Shown: piece by piece, positions 32,060-39,634 of the stretch
Layout of the letters: each line of letters begins with the position of its first letter
Position numbering within the stretch: position 1 is the stretch's first letter
Origin: an uncultured Adlercreutzia sp.
GTDB taxonomy: Bacteria; Actinomycetota; Coriobacteriia; Coriobacteriales; Eggerthellaceae
Direction: 5' to 3'
Assembly (NCBI GenBank): GCA_910585575.1
Contig: CAJUFS010000002.1
Location: forward strand, 1-64,000
DNA: 64,000 nucleotides
Notes under the pieces: generated by a model
What the model saw: the letters and a program-made list of their open reading frames with translations, nothing else
Database searches by the model: none
Told to the model about the DNA's origin: nothing
Program-made: the position numbers and the translations under genes

Positions 32060-34814
32060 TCTAACCGTGACCAGCGACCATCTGGCAGCCGTGCTGGAGG
32101 GCCGCGCCTACTTGCTGTGCGACGGCGGCATGGGCACGCTGGTGCAGGCAGCGGGTCTGCACACCGTTCACGAAGTGCCCGACCTGCTCAACCTCACCCA
32201 TCCCCAGGACATTGCTGCCCTTCAGCGCCGCTATGTCGAGGCGGGAGCCGACTGTATTACCACGAACACCTTCAGCGCCAATCGTTTGAAACTGAAGGAC
32301 ACGGATGCCACGGTGGCCCAGGTGTATGCTGCTGCGGCGGCTATTGCGCGCGAGGCGGGGGCGCCCCTGGTGGCGGGAGACATCGGCCCCACGGGCGCGC
32401 TGCTGGAACCCCTGGGTCCGCTGACCTTCGATGAGGCCTATGACATTTTCGCCGAACAGGCTCGTGCGGCCGAGGCCGCGGGATGCGACGTGGTGCTCAT
32501 CGAGACCATGGCGGATTTGCTGGAGGCAAAGGCCGCGGTGCTGGCGGCCGTGGAGCACACGTCGCTGCCGGTTTTCGCCACCATGACCTTCGGCGAAGAC
32601 GGGCGCACCTTCTTGGGTACCACGCCCGCCATTGCCGCTACCACCTTGTCGGCTCTGGGCGCCCAGGTCGTGGGGCTCAACTGCTCGCTGGGCCCGGTGG
32701 AGCTGGCGCCTTTGGTGGACCAACTGGCACCGGCCGCGCGCTCGTTGGTGATGGCGCAGCCGAATGCCGGCTTGCCGCGTCTGCAGGACGGCGAAACGGT
32801 CTTTGACGTGGGTCCCGAGGAGTTTGCTCAGGCCATGGAGGCCCTGCTTGATGCCGGCGCCACCGTGGTGGGCGGCTGCTGCGGCACCACGCCCGAACAT
32901 ATCCGGGCCTTGCGCACCGTGCTCGACGGGCGCTCGGCGCCGAGCCCGGCCGTCGGAGCCCCCATGGCCTCGAGTGCATCTTCCGAAGCGCCGATGGCCG
33001 CATCTAGCTCGTCGGCTGAAGCGCCGGCGCGGGAAGAGGCTGCGGCGGCCGCACCGACGGCGCCTTCCAGCACCCCTGCCAGCAAGCGCTCCGTTCCCAA
33101 CCCGCGCTACGAGGCTGTCTTTGCCGTGGCCAGCGCCCAGCGACTGGTGCTTCTTCCCCAGGGACAGGCGGCGGTAGCCGTTATCGGCGAGCGCATTAAT
33201 CCTACGGGCAAGAAGAAGCTGAAGGCGGCCTTGCAAGCGGGAGACGTAGACTACCTCGTGGCCGAGGCGGCGGCCCAGCAACGGGCTCGCGCCGACATCC
33301 TGGACGTGAACGTGGGCGTGCCCGGCCTGGATGAGCCCGCGTTGCTCACTCAGGTGGTGCGCACGCTGCAGGCCACGGTGCCCTTGCCGCTGCAGCTGGA
33401 CTCCTCCGATCCGGCGGCTATCGAGGCGGCCGCCCGCATCTACGCGGGGCGTCCGCTGGTGAACTCCGTGAACGGCAAAGCGGCGAACTTGGCAGCGGTG
33501 CTGCCCGTGGTGGCGCGCTACGGCTGCACGGTGGTGGGGCTCACCCTGGACGAGAACGGCATACCGCCCACGGCCGAGGAGCGCCTGGCCATTGCCCGCC
33601 GCATTGTGGAGGCCGCGGCGAACTACGGCATTCCCCGCGAGGACGTGGCCATTGACTGCCTGGTTATGGCGGCGGCCACCAACCAGGCCGAGGTGCGCGA
33701 AATTCTGCGCGCGGTGACGCTGGTGAAGCAGGAGCTGGGCGTGCGCACGGTGCTTGGCGTGTCCAATGTCAGCTTCGGATTGCCCCAGCGTCCGTTGGTA
33801 AACGCCACGTTCTTGGCGGCTGCTTTCGGCGCGGGCCTGGACATGCCCATTCTGAATCCGCTCAATGCCCGCTATCGCGACACGGTGGACACCTTCCGCG
33901 TGCTCAACGGCCAGGACGAGGGTTGCCGGTACTTCCTCGACACCTATGCAGGTGTGGCCGACCCCTACGACGGGCCTGCGTCGGGCACGGCGGAAGCATC
34001 GGCGGGCGCGGCTGCCCCCGGTGAAAGTGCGAGGGCATCGGGTGCTGCTGGCGCTGCGACCGATACTGCATTCAACCGTCAAGGCGGCGCTGGCGCGCCA
34101 TCCGCAGCCACCTGCCCCATACCCGTTACGGCCGCATTCGCCGACGTACCCGAATCCGTAGCCGCTCTGGCCGCGTATGCCCTGGAGGGGCGGGGCGCCC
34201 CCTTGGCCGAAGCCACGGCCCAGCTGCTGGAGACCCACGATGGCCTGGCCATCATCAACGACATCTTCGTGCCCGTGCTCGATGTGGTCGGCCTCAAATA
34301 CGATGACGGCACCTTCTTCCTGCCCCAGCTGATGGCCTCAGCCGAGGCAGTCAAAGCCGGCTTCGACGTCATCCGCGCCCAGCAGGAAGTCGCGGACGCC
34401 GCGGCAACCTCCCCGGACCACGCCGCACCCTCCCCATCCAACCGCGCCATTGTGGTGGCCACGGTGGAGGGCGACATCCACGACATCGGCAAGAACATCG
34501 TGAAGATGCTGCTGGAAAACTACGGCTTCCCCGTTATCGATCTGGGGCGCGATGTGACACCGCAGGCCATTGTGGATGCGGCGGGGGAAGCAGGTGCGCG
34601 CCTCATCGGGCTTTCGGCCCTGATGACCACTACCGTGGGCGCCATGGAGCGCACCATCCAGCTGGTTCACCAGCAGTTGCCCCAGGCGGCGGTCATGGTG
34701 GGCGGCGCCGTCATCACCCAGGAGTTCGCCGACCAGATTGGCGCCGATTTCTACGCTAAGGACGCCGCCGAGTCCACGCGCATCGCCACGCAGTTCTTTG
34801 GCGAAGAGGCCTAG
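32043..34814 (+). CDS. metH: Cobalamin-dependent methionine synthase lacking the activation domain
   Basis: A 923-residue protein. Domain order: homocysteine methyltransferase (about 10-300) with zinc ligands in GLNCSLGP (about 213) and GGCCGT (about 278); an Ala/Ser linker (about 300-350); pterin-binding domain (about 375-635) with VIGERINPTGKKK and DVNVGVPG; a second Ala-rich linker (about 645-690); cobalamin cap and B12-binding domain (about 700-923) with the DIHDIGK cobalt-ligand motif (about 811-817). It transfers methyl from methyl-THF to homocysteine. The C-terminal activation domain is absent and is supplied by the overlapping upstream gene. An AAGGAAGGA ribosome site lies within that gene. 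Confidence 0.93.
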   Translation: MATPRNLTVTSDHLAAVLEGRAYLLCDGGMGTLVQAAGLHTVHEVPDLLNLTHPQDIAALQRRYVEAGADCITTNTFSANRLKLKDTDATVAQVYAAAAAIAREAGAPLVAGDIGPTGALLEPLGPLTFDEAYDIFAEQARAAEAAGCDVVLIETMADLLEAKAAVLAAVEHTSLPVFATMTFGEDGRTFLGTTPAIAATTLSALGAQVVGLNCSLGPVELAPLVDQLAPAARSLVMAQPNAGLPRLQDGETVFDVGPEEFAQAMEALLDAGATVVGGCCGTTPEHIRALRTVLDGRSAPSPAVGAPMASSASSEAPMAASSSSAEAPAREEAAAAAPTAPSSTPASKRSVPNPRYEAVFAVASAQRLVLLPQGQAAVAVIGERINPTGKKKLKAALQAGDVDYLVAEAAAQQRARADILDVNVGVPGLDEPALLTQVVRTLQATVPLPLQLDSSDPAAIEAAARIYAGRPLVNSVNGKAANLAAVLPVVARYGCTVVGLTLDENGIPPTAEERLAIARRIVEAAANYGIPREDVAIDCLVMAAATNQAEVREILRAVTLVKQELGVRTVLGVSNVSFGLPQRPLVNATFLAAAFGAGLDMPILNPLNARYRDTVDTFRVLNGQDEGCRYFLDTYAGVADPYDGPASGTAEASAGAAAPGESARASGAAGAATDTAFNRQGGAGAPSAATCPIPVTAAFADVPESVAALAAYALEGRGAPLAEATAQLLETHDGLAIINDIFVPVLDVVGLKYDDGTFFLPQLMASAEAVKAGFDVIRAQQEVADAAATSPDHAAPSPSNRAIVVATVEGDIHDIGKNIVKMLLENYGFPVIDLGRDVTPQAIVDAAGEAGARLIGLSALMTTTVGAMERTIQLVHQQLPQAAVMVGGAVITQEFADQIGADFYAKDAAESTRIATQFFGEEA

Positions 34815-34872
34815 AGCCGCGAAACTGTTCCCATGCGGTTATGCGTGAATTCCGCGCAAGTGGGTCAGGTAT

Positions 34873-34881
34873 TGCTATTAT
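34873..34881 (+). promoter_or_regulatory. Extended -10 element TGCTATTAT
   Basis: TGC followed by TATTAT lies 44 bp before the start of the 105-aa gene. No -35 is obvious, which is usual for extended -10 promoters. The same TGC-TA pattern recurs upstream of the Mrp gene, the tRNA and hipB-2. Confidence 0.5.
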
Positions 34882-34924
34882 GGGGCCATCGCATATTGTC
34901 CGACTGACGCACAAAGGAGCCTCC

Positions 34925-35242
34925 ATGGGAAAGAAGGACGTCGAAGCTCTGGAAATTACCTTCGAAGAGCTGCCCACGTACCTGCACACCAACCATGCGG
35001 TCTATATGGAAGTGGCCGATGGCCTGTACTATCTGACCGATGTCAACGACCGTTACTGGCGCGCCCAGGACACCAACCAGTTCAACGAGAAGGGCCACTA
35101 CGTCGATTGCAGCGCGCTGGTGCCCACCATCGCCGAATTTGTGGAGCTGCCTTTCTGCAATGGCAAGTCGGTGCAAGACCTGTTCGCCGAGGCCACCTTT
35201 TACGCCTCGGGCGACGGCAAGGACATGCCGGAGGACTTCTAG
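34925..35242 (+). CDS. Unrecognised 105-residue soluble protein
   Basis: A 105-residue acidic protein (MGKKDVEALEITFEELPTYL...) with a strong AAGGAG site and its own extended -10 promoter, so it is very likely a real gene. It has no signal peptide, membrane segment or cysteine-rich motif. Aromatic residues are frequent in the middle (YYLTDVNDRYWRAQDTN). The family was not recognised. It lies between metH and the Mrp gene; the context does not indicate a role. Confidence 0.7.
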   Translation: MGKKDVEALEITFEELPTYLHTNHAVYMEVADGLYYLTDVNDRYWRAQDTNQFNEKGHYVDCSALVPTIAEFVELPFCNGKSVQDLFAEATFYASGDGKDMPEDF

Positions 35243-35294
35243 GCTCGTTTGATGAGCGGCATGCCTTTCGAAAAGTGAAGAATGTGGTGAACAA

Positions 35295-35330
35295 GCACAA
35301 CGGCGCAGAAATGCGTCGTTGTGCTATGAT
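35295..35330 (+). promoter_or_regulatory. Extended -10 promoter overlapped by an inverted repeat, upstream of the Mrp gene
   Basis: TGCTATGAT (35322-35330) is an extended -10 element. Directly upstream GCACAACG (35295-35302) and CGTTGTGC (35317-35324) form an 8-bp inverted repeat that covers the -35 region and touches the -10. A regulator bound there would block transcription. The regulator is unknown. Confidence 0.5.
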
Positions 35331-35393
35331 GCCGTCGAATTAACTTCCGGCGGCGCAAAGCTGCTGACCAGCGATGAGAAAAGAGGAGAAGAC

Positions 35394-36245
35394 ATGGCAG
35401 AAGAATGCTCTCACGAGTGCTCAAGCTGCGGCGTTTCCGGCTGCGGCGACCGCACGGCGGAGGCTGGCCCCAGCACCCTTGAGGCCAACAAGCGCTCCAA
35501 CATCAAGCACGTTATCGGCGTGGTGTCCGGCAAGGGCGGCGTGGGCAAGTCCCTCGTCACCAGCCTGCTGGCTTCCGAGATGCAGAAGCGCGGCCAGAAG
35601 GTGGCCATCCTCGACGCCGACATCACCGGCCCTTCCATCCCGAAGTCCTTCGGTGTGGACAGCCGCCTGACGGCCGACGCCGACGGCATCAACCCCGCGA
35701 AGACCGCTAGCGGCATCGAGGTCATGTCCGTGAACCTCATGCTGCCCGAGGGTGACATGCCCGTTGCGTGGCGCGGCCCGGTAGTCACCGGTGCTATCAA
35801 GCAGTTCTGGCAGGAAGTGAACTGGGGCGATATCGACTACATGTTCGTCGACATGCCTCCGGGAACCTCCGATGTGTTCCTGACGGTGTTCCAGTCGCTG
35901 CCCGTGGACGGCATCGTCACCGTGTCGGCTCCGCAGGAGCTGGTGGCCATGATCGTGGGCAAGGCCGTGAACCTGGCCCGCTCCATGGACGTGCCGGTGG
36001 TGGGCCTGGTAGAGAACATGGCCTACTTCAAGTGCGACGACTGCGGCAAGGAGCACCACATCTTCGGTGAGCCCCAGGGTGCCGCTGTGGCCGAGAAGTA
36101 CCAGATTCCTGCCGTGGCCACGCTGCCCATGGACCCGAACTTCGCCCGCCTGGTGGATCAGGGCAAGGTGGAGGCCTACAACGTGGAGGGTGCCCTCGAC
36201 GGCATCATCGACCAGGTAATCGCCACCGCTGAGGCTGCCGAATAG
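35394..36245 (+). CDS. mrp: Mrp/NBP35-type iron-sulfur carrier ATPase
   Basis: A 283-residue P-loop ATPase with the deviant Walker A SGKGGVGKS near residues 46-54, switch region DADITGPSIP near 77-86, and VDMPPGTSDVFL near 155-166. The N-terminus carries a Cys group (C5, C9, C12, C17 in ECSHECSSCGVSGCG) like NBP35 scaffolds, and the C-terminal part a CDDC pair near 219-222 that bridges a [4Fe-4S] cluster at the dimer interface. It likely loads clusters into apo-proteins, which suits a cell with many Fe-S oxidoreductases. AGAGGAG precedes the ATG; a terminator follows. Confidence 0.9.
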   Translation: MAEECSHECSSCGVSGCGDRTAEAGPSTLEANKRSNIKHVIGVVSGKGGVGKSLVTSLLASEMQKRGQKVAILDADITGPSIPKSFGVDSRLTADADGINPAKTASGIEVMSVNLMLPEGDMPVAWRGPVVTGAIKQFWQEVNWGDIDYMFVDMPPGTSDVFLTVFQSLPVDGIVTVSAPQELVAMIVGKAVNLARSMDVPVVGLVENMAYFKCDDCGKEHHIFGEPQGAAVAEKYQIPAVATLPMDPNFARLVDQGKVEAYNVEGALDGIIDQVIATAEAAE

Positions 36246-36280
36246 CTCGCAAGTGTCGAGCGGCTTATAGCGTCCAAGGA

Positions 36281-36311
36281 AAGCGCCCGCATGACCTGCG
36301 GGCGCTTTTTT
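36281..36311 (+). terminator. Rho-independent terminator after the Mrp gene
   Basis: AAGCGCCCGCA pairs with TGCGGGCGCTT around the loop TGACC and is followed by a T run. It lies about 36 bp after the stop. Confidence 0.9.
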
Positions 36312-36448
36312 GTGTTGCGGAAGAAGGGAAAGAGCGCGTTGTGCATTGCGCCCTGGACGGGGCGGAAGGGGCGCGTCGTGCATTGCGACGGCGCGGGGCG
36401 TTGCGGAGGTGCAGGACGACCGAGCATCCGACGAGCTGTGCCCGCGCC

Positions 36449-36515
36449 GAGTTCGCGAAACGTATGGCCGAGGGTGCGAAATGCGGGGTCGCGGGATGGT
36501 GCGTTTCGATAGGAT
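36449..36515 (+). promoter_or_regulatory. 67-bp shared upstream element, copy 1
   Basis: This begins GAGTTCGCGAAACGTATGG (containing the palindrome TTCGCGAA) and ends GTTTCGATAGGAT. An element of exactly the same length, identical at 49 of 67 positions, lies at 40981-41047. Both precede genes for secreted proteins with sortase-type tails. TAGGAT could be a -10 hexamer. Confidence 0.65.
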
Positions 36516-36639
36516 GGAGGACGATATCTGCTGGCTGCGGCTCGATAGAAGGCCTGCAGCTGGCACCGCCGACGCATAATAGCCGACGGGGCAACCCTGC
36601 CACCGATGCGCTATCGCATAACATCAAGGAGGCTTTCCC

Positions 36640-38976
36640 GTGGCCCGTTACCACGCACATCGCGCTCAATCGCCCGGCGCCGCCCGGAGCTGCCGGCGCC
36701 GACTGCCCCGCGGCCTGGTGGCCGCCTTTCTGGCGTGCGCCCTGACCATCGCCCCGCTGGCTGCCTCGGCCGCCGAAGACCAGGGCTCCGCGTCGGCGCA
36801 GGTGTGGGCCGAACGCTTGACGGTGGGGAAGTCGGACTCGCCCCTCAAGACGCCCGAGGGCGTCTTGCATGGCACAACGTCCGCCGATGCGTCTGCGGTA
36901 GCCCCGTTGGCGGACGAAGCACTGCCTGAAACCTACGATCTGCGCGACGAGGGCCTCTCCACCTCGGTGAAGAGCCAAGGGTACTTCGGCAGCTGCTGGG
37001 CCTTCGGCGATGCGGCGGCGTTTGAGAGCGGGCTGCTTAAGCAGCGGGACGCCGATCCCGCCGACGTCGACTTGTCCGAGCTGCAGCTGGCCACGTTCTC
37101 CGATTGGGTTGCCACCGAAGAGGAAGCGGCCACGCTGGGAGCGCCCGGTCAGGCCGGAGAGGGGGTGCAAATCGAAGGCTGCTCACCGCTCGATTTCGGA
37201 GGTGCCCTCTTAAAGAGCTTGGGTGTACTCTCCCGTGGCACTGGCTTTGTCGACGAGGACGATGCGCCCTACCGCAACAAGGAAGGAAAACTCTACATCG
37301 CTACCGTGCGGGGCTGGGATGGAAAGGACCACGAGAGCTCGCAGTGGGATTCCGAAGGCGATTGGTCGGTCGACCGGTCGCTGGCCACCAAGCAAACTTA
37401 CCAGCTTCAGGCGATGGGCGGAGGGTCCGTCGAGCCCGTTGCCGTGTCGGAGCTTGCGCAGTTCGCGGACTATGCCGCCGCGAACCCCGATGCCTACGTG
37501 TCCGACCCCTCTTATATCGACTCCATGAAGGCGGCCATGATGGAGCACGGCGCACTTGGCTTCAGCTACTGCGCTTCGCAGGCGACTTTCGGCAACGAGA
37601 CAATCAGCCTCGACGAGTACACCAGCGAAAAGAACGGGGCGATTTTCGTCGACCTGCCCCTTGAGGCCAACCACGTGGTCACCGCTGTTGGCTGGGATGA
37701 CACCTTCAGCAAGGAGAACTTCGACGAAGGCCACCAGCCCCCTGCCGACGGCGCTTGGATTCTGAAGAACAGCTGGGGGAGCGACCCGGCAGCCGAGGGC
37801 AATGTCTGCTACTGGGGCATCGACGGCACGGGGTATTTCTACCTGTCTTACTACGATGCCACTATTGATGAGTACCATTGGCTCGACCCGGTTGATGAGG
37901 CTTCCGAAACGTCGCTAATACTGCAGCATGACTTACTTGGCACCACGACGGGGACCTTCAGCGGGTTTATGGATAACGAGCCAGTAGCCGCTGCGAATGT
38001 GTTCGTGGCTCAGGAAGACATGGAGCTCTCCGCGACAACGGTGTTTACCGTCTCGGCGGATACTGAAGTCGCGGTGGAAGTGTACCTGCTTGCGCCCGAT
38101 TGGAGCACGCCCACCGACGGCAACCTGGTGGCGCAGAAAACTCATCGAACCACCGACGAGACGTATCTACGTATCGGGCTGGACGAACCGGTGGCCATTG
38201 CCGCAGGGCAGCCGTTTTCCATCGTGCAGACGCAGTGGTCGGCGGCCGATGGCGAGAAGCTCTGGTTTACGGGGGTAGAGCTAGCGCTCACAGACGTGAC
38301 CAACGAGGGAACCGAGAATGAGATCTCCCTGCGTGCCACGGCTGTTGTCAATCCTGGGGAAAGCTACCTGCTTGATGACGAGGGGTGGCGCGACGTGTGC
38401 GACGTGTATAGCGAATTCGATGAGCTGGACGCCCAAAGCATTTACGATGAGGCCTATGGCAATGTCATGATCAAGGCCCTGGGCAACCCCGCGCAGCTGG
38501 CCGAGGGCGAGGGCGTGTACGTGGCTCCCGCCGAGCCCGGCGGCGATGGGGGCGATGCGAGTGCGGGCGAGGGCGACGGCTCGGGCAACATGGGTGCGGG
38601 TGACGGCAACGCGGGCGCGGGCGCGAATCCGCCGTCCAGCGAAGCGAATGGTTCCGGCGGCAACGGCTCTGGCGCCGCAGGCAGCGGCGAGAACCTGCAG
38701 CCTGGCAAGGGCGATGGCAATCCGAACGAGAACGCGCAGCCCGATGGGGGCGGGGGAGAAAGCGATGCGAAAACCGATGAGCCCGAGGAGAAGGACGATG
38801 CCGGCCAAGACGAGGCGAAGGAATCTCAGTCGGAAGGTAGTCAGAAGACCGGCGAGCCCCTAGCCCAGACCGGTGACGTTGCCTCTTCCGCACGTCCGGC
38901 GATCACCTTGGCCCTGGCAGCGCTAGCAGCCTGCACCCTGGCCCTGCGCCAACGGCGTCTTGCCCCGCGTGAATAA
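36640..38976 (+). CDS. Secreted C1-family cysteine peptidase with sortase-type C-terminus
   Basis: A 778-residue protein from a GTG with AAGGAGG upstream. Residues 1-44 are a signal peptide (charged start, LVAAFLACALTIAPLAASAA). The papain-like domain spans about 88-410 with Cys119 (SCWAF), His345 (NHVVTAVGW) and Asn377 (LKNSWG), so the catalytic set is intact. About 420-620 is a strand-rich lectin-like region common in this peptidase group. A Gly/Asp/Glu-rich spacer (about 635-735) leads to LAQTGD, a hydrophobic helix and an RQRR tail, a degenerate LPXTG anchor. It likely cleaves proteins or peptides at the cell surface. The 67-bp upstream element is shared with the LPETG gene at 41159. Confidence 0.87.
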   Translation: MARYHAHRAQSPGAARSCRRRLPRGLVAAFLACALTIAPLAASAAEDQGSASAQVWAERLTVGKSDSPLKTPEGVLHGTTSADASAVAPLADEALPETYDLRDEGLSTSVKSQGYFGSCWAFGDAAAFESGLLKQRDADPADVDLSELQLATFSDWVATEEEAATLGAPGQAGEGVQIEGCSPLDFGGALLKSLGVLSRGTGFVDEDDAPYRNKEGKLYIATVRGWDGKDHESSQWDSEGDWSVDRSLATKQTYQLQAMGGGSVEPVAVSELAQFADYAAANPDAYVSDPSYIDSMKAAMMEHGALGFSYCASQATFGNETISLDEYTSEKNGAIFVDLPLEANHVVTAVGWDDTFSKENFDEGHQPPADGAWILKNSWGSDPAAEGNVCYWGIDGTGYFYLSYYDATIDEYHWLDPVDEASETSLILQHDLLGTTTGTFSGFMDNEPVAAANVFVAQEDMELSATTVFTVSADTEVAVEVYLLAPDWSTPTDGNLVAQKTHRTTDETYLRIGLDEPVAIAAGQPFSIVQTQWSAADGEKLWFTGVELALTDVTNEGTENEISLRATAVVNPGESYLLDDEGWRDVCDVYSEFDELDAQSIYDEAYGNVMIKALGNPAQLAEGEGVYVAPAEPGGDGGDASAGEGDGSGNMGAGDGNAGAGANPPSSEANGSGGNGSGAAGSGENLQPGKGDGNPNENAQPDGGGGESDAKTDEPEEKDDAGQDEAKESQSEGSQKTGEPLAQTGDVASSARPAITLALAALAACTLALRQRRLAPRE

Positions 38977-39155
38977 GACACAGAGGCGAGACAGTGCCCC
39001 CAGGGGGGTCTCATGGCGCGAATGAGCCGCGTGGTGACCTTCGAGCAGGACGCAAGGATGCGCTGCGAGTGCGCCGACGGCGCTTTCGCGAAACTTTTTC
39101 AAAAAAGCTCTTGCGTCGGGGAGCCGTTATGCTAATATAGTCCTCGCACTTTTTC
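38977..39155. other. Region between the surface peptidase and tRNA-Ala
   Basis: It holds a G/C-rich hairpin at about 38990-39014 (GAGAC and CCCCC paired with GGGGG and GTCTC) that may end transcription without a T tract. The perfect palindrome TTTCGCGAAA lies at 39084-39093, followed by the tRNA promoter. Confidence 0.5.
39111..39138 (+). promoter_or_regulatory. tRNA-Ala promoter
   Basis: TTGCGT (39111-39116) and TAATAT (39133-39138) are separated by 16 bases, with an upstream TGC making an extended -10. It lies 18 bp before the tRNA. Confidence 0.75.
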
Positions 39156-39231
39156 GGGGCCTTAGCTCAGCTGGGAGAGCGCATGGCTGGCAGCCATGAG
39201 GTCAGGGGTTCGATCCCCCTAGGCTCCACCA
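39156..39231 (+). tRNA. tRNA-Ala (anticodon GGC)
   Basis: A complete cloverleaf: acceptor GGGGCCT/AGGCTCC (one G-T pair), D arm GCTC/GAGC, anticodon stem CATGG/CCATG with loop CTGGCAG (anticodon GGC, reading GCC), and T arm AGGGG/CCCCT with TTCGATC. The CCA end is encoded. A UUCG-loop terminator follows ten bases later. Confidence 0.95.
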
Positions 39232-39240
39232 AATTTTATC

Positions 39241-39272
39241 GAGCGTCTACTTCGGTAGGCGCTCGTTTTTTT
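39241..39272 (+). terminator. Terminator after tRNA-Ala (left copy)
   Basis: GAGCGTCTAC-TTCG-GTAGGCGCTC forms a 10-bp stem with a UUCG tetraloop followed by seven T bases. A near-copy lies at 40919-40949, on the other side of the HipBA module. Confidence 0.93.
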
Positions 39273-39296
39273 GTATCTTCCTGTCATATTGGGTTA

Positions 39297-39353
39297 TTGT
39301 CCAGAATTCTGGATAACTATGCTATAGTGCGCAATATCAAGTATTCTGGACAG
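39297..39353 (+). promoter_or_regulatory. HipB-2 operator/promoter
   Basis: TCCAGAATTCTGGA (39300-39313) is a perfect 14-bp palindrome. A further half site, ATTCTGGACA, lies at 39343-39352. The extended -10 TGCTATAGT (39320-39328) sits between them, so bound repressor would cover the promoter. This is the expected design for an autoregulated hipBA operon. Confidence 0.7.
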
Positions 39354-39361
39354 GGGGCAGT

Positions 39362-39634
39362 ATGTGGACGAACTCGTACACGCTCGGTCAGATTGGGGAG
39401 TTTATCGCCGATGCACGCAAAGAGCGCGGCCTTACCCAGGCGCAATTTGCGGAGCGGCTAGGTGTTTCGCACACGACGCTCTCCAATCTCGAGCAAGGCA
39501 AGGCTGTTTCCTCTGATACGTTGCAGCGTGCCCTCCAACTGCTCGATATGCGTCTGGTCATAGCGCCAAAGTCCGCCATTGTGGTTGTCACAGAGCGCCC
39601 TGAAACCGAGGAGGCATCCCATGGCATCGCTTGA
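39362..39634 (+). CDS. hipB: HipB-like XRE antitoxin (second module)
   Basis: A 90-residue Cro/C1-type helix-turn-helix protein (GLTQAQFAERLGVSHTTLSNLEQGKA at about 21-46) with a C-terminal tail ending in RPETEEASHGIA. It overlaps the following hipA by 14 bp and is preceded by a palindromic operator. As antitoxin it would bind and neutralise HipA and repress the operon. It differs clearly from the HipB at 1411, so the two modules are probably independent. Confidence 0.87.
   Translation: MWTNSYTLGQIGEFIADARKERGLTQAQFAERLGVSHTTLSNLEQGKAVSSDTLQRALQLLDMRLVIAPKSAIVVVTERPETEEASHGIA

Larger units (their letters stand above)
36246..36639. other. Intergenic region before the surface peptidase gene
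   Basis: This 394-bp region holds the Mrp terminator, a 17-bp direct repeat (GCGCGTYGTGCATTGCG at 36334-36350 and 36371-36387, one mismatch), and the 67-bp element at 36449-36515 that recurs at 40981. A CATAAT -10-like hexamer lies near 36574. No convincing gene is present. Confidence 0.6.

Noticed and set aside
32061..34238. Minus-strand 725-codon frame opposite metH.
   Set aside because: metH is unambiguous on the plus strand.
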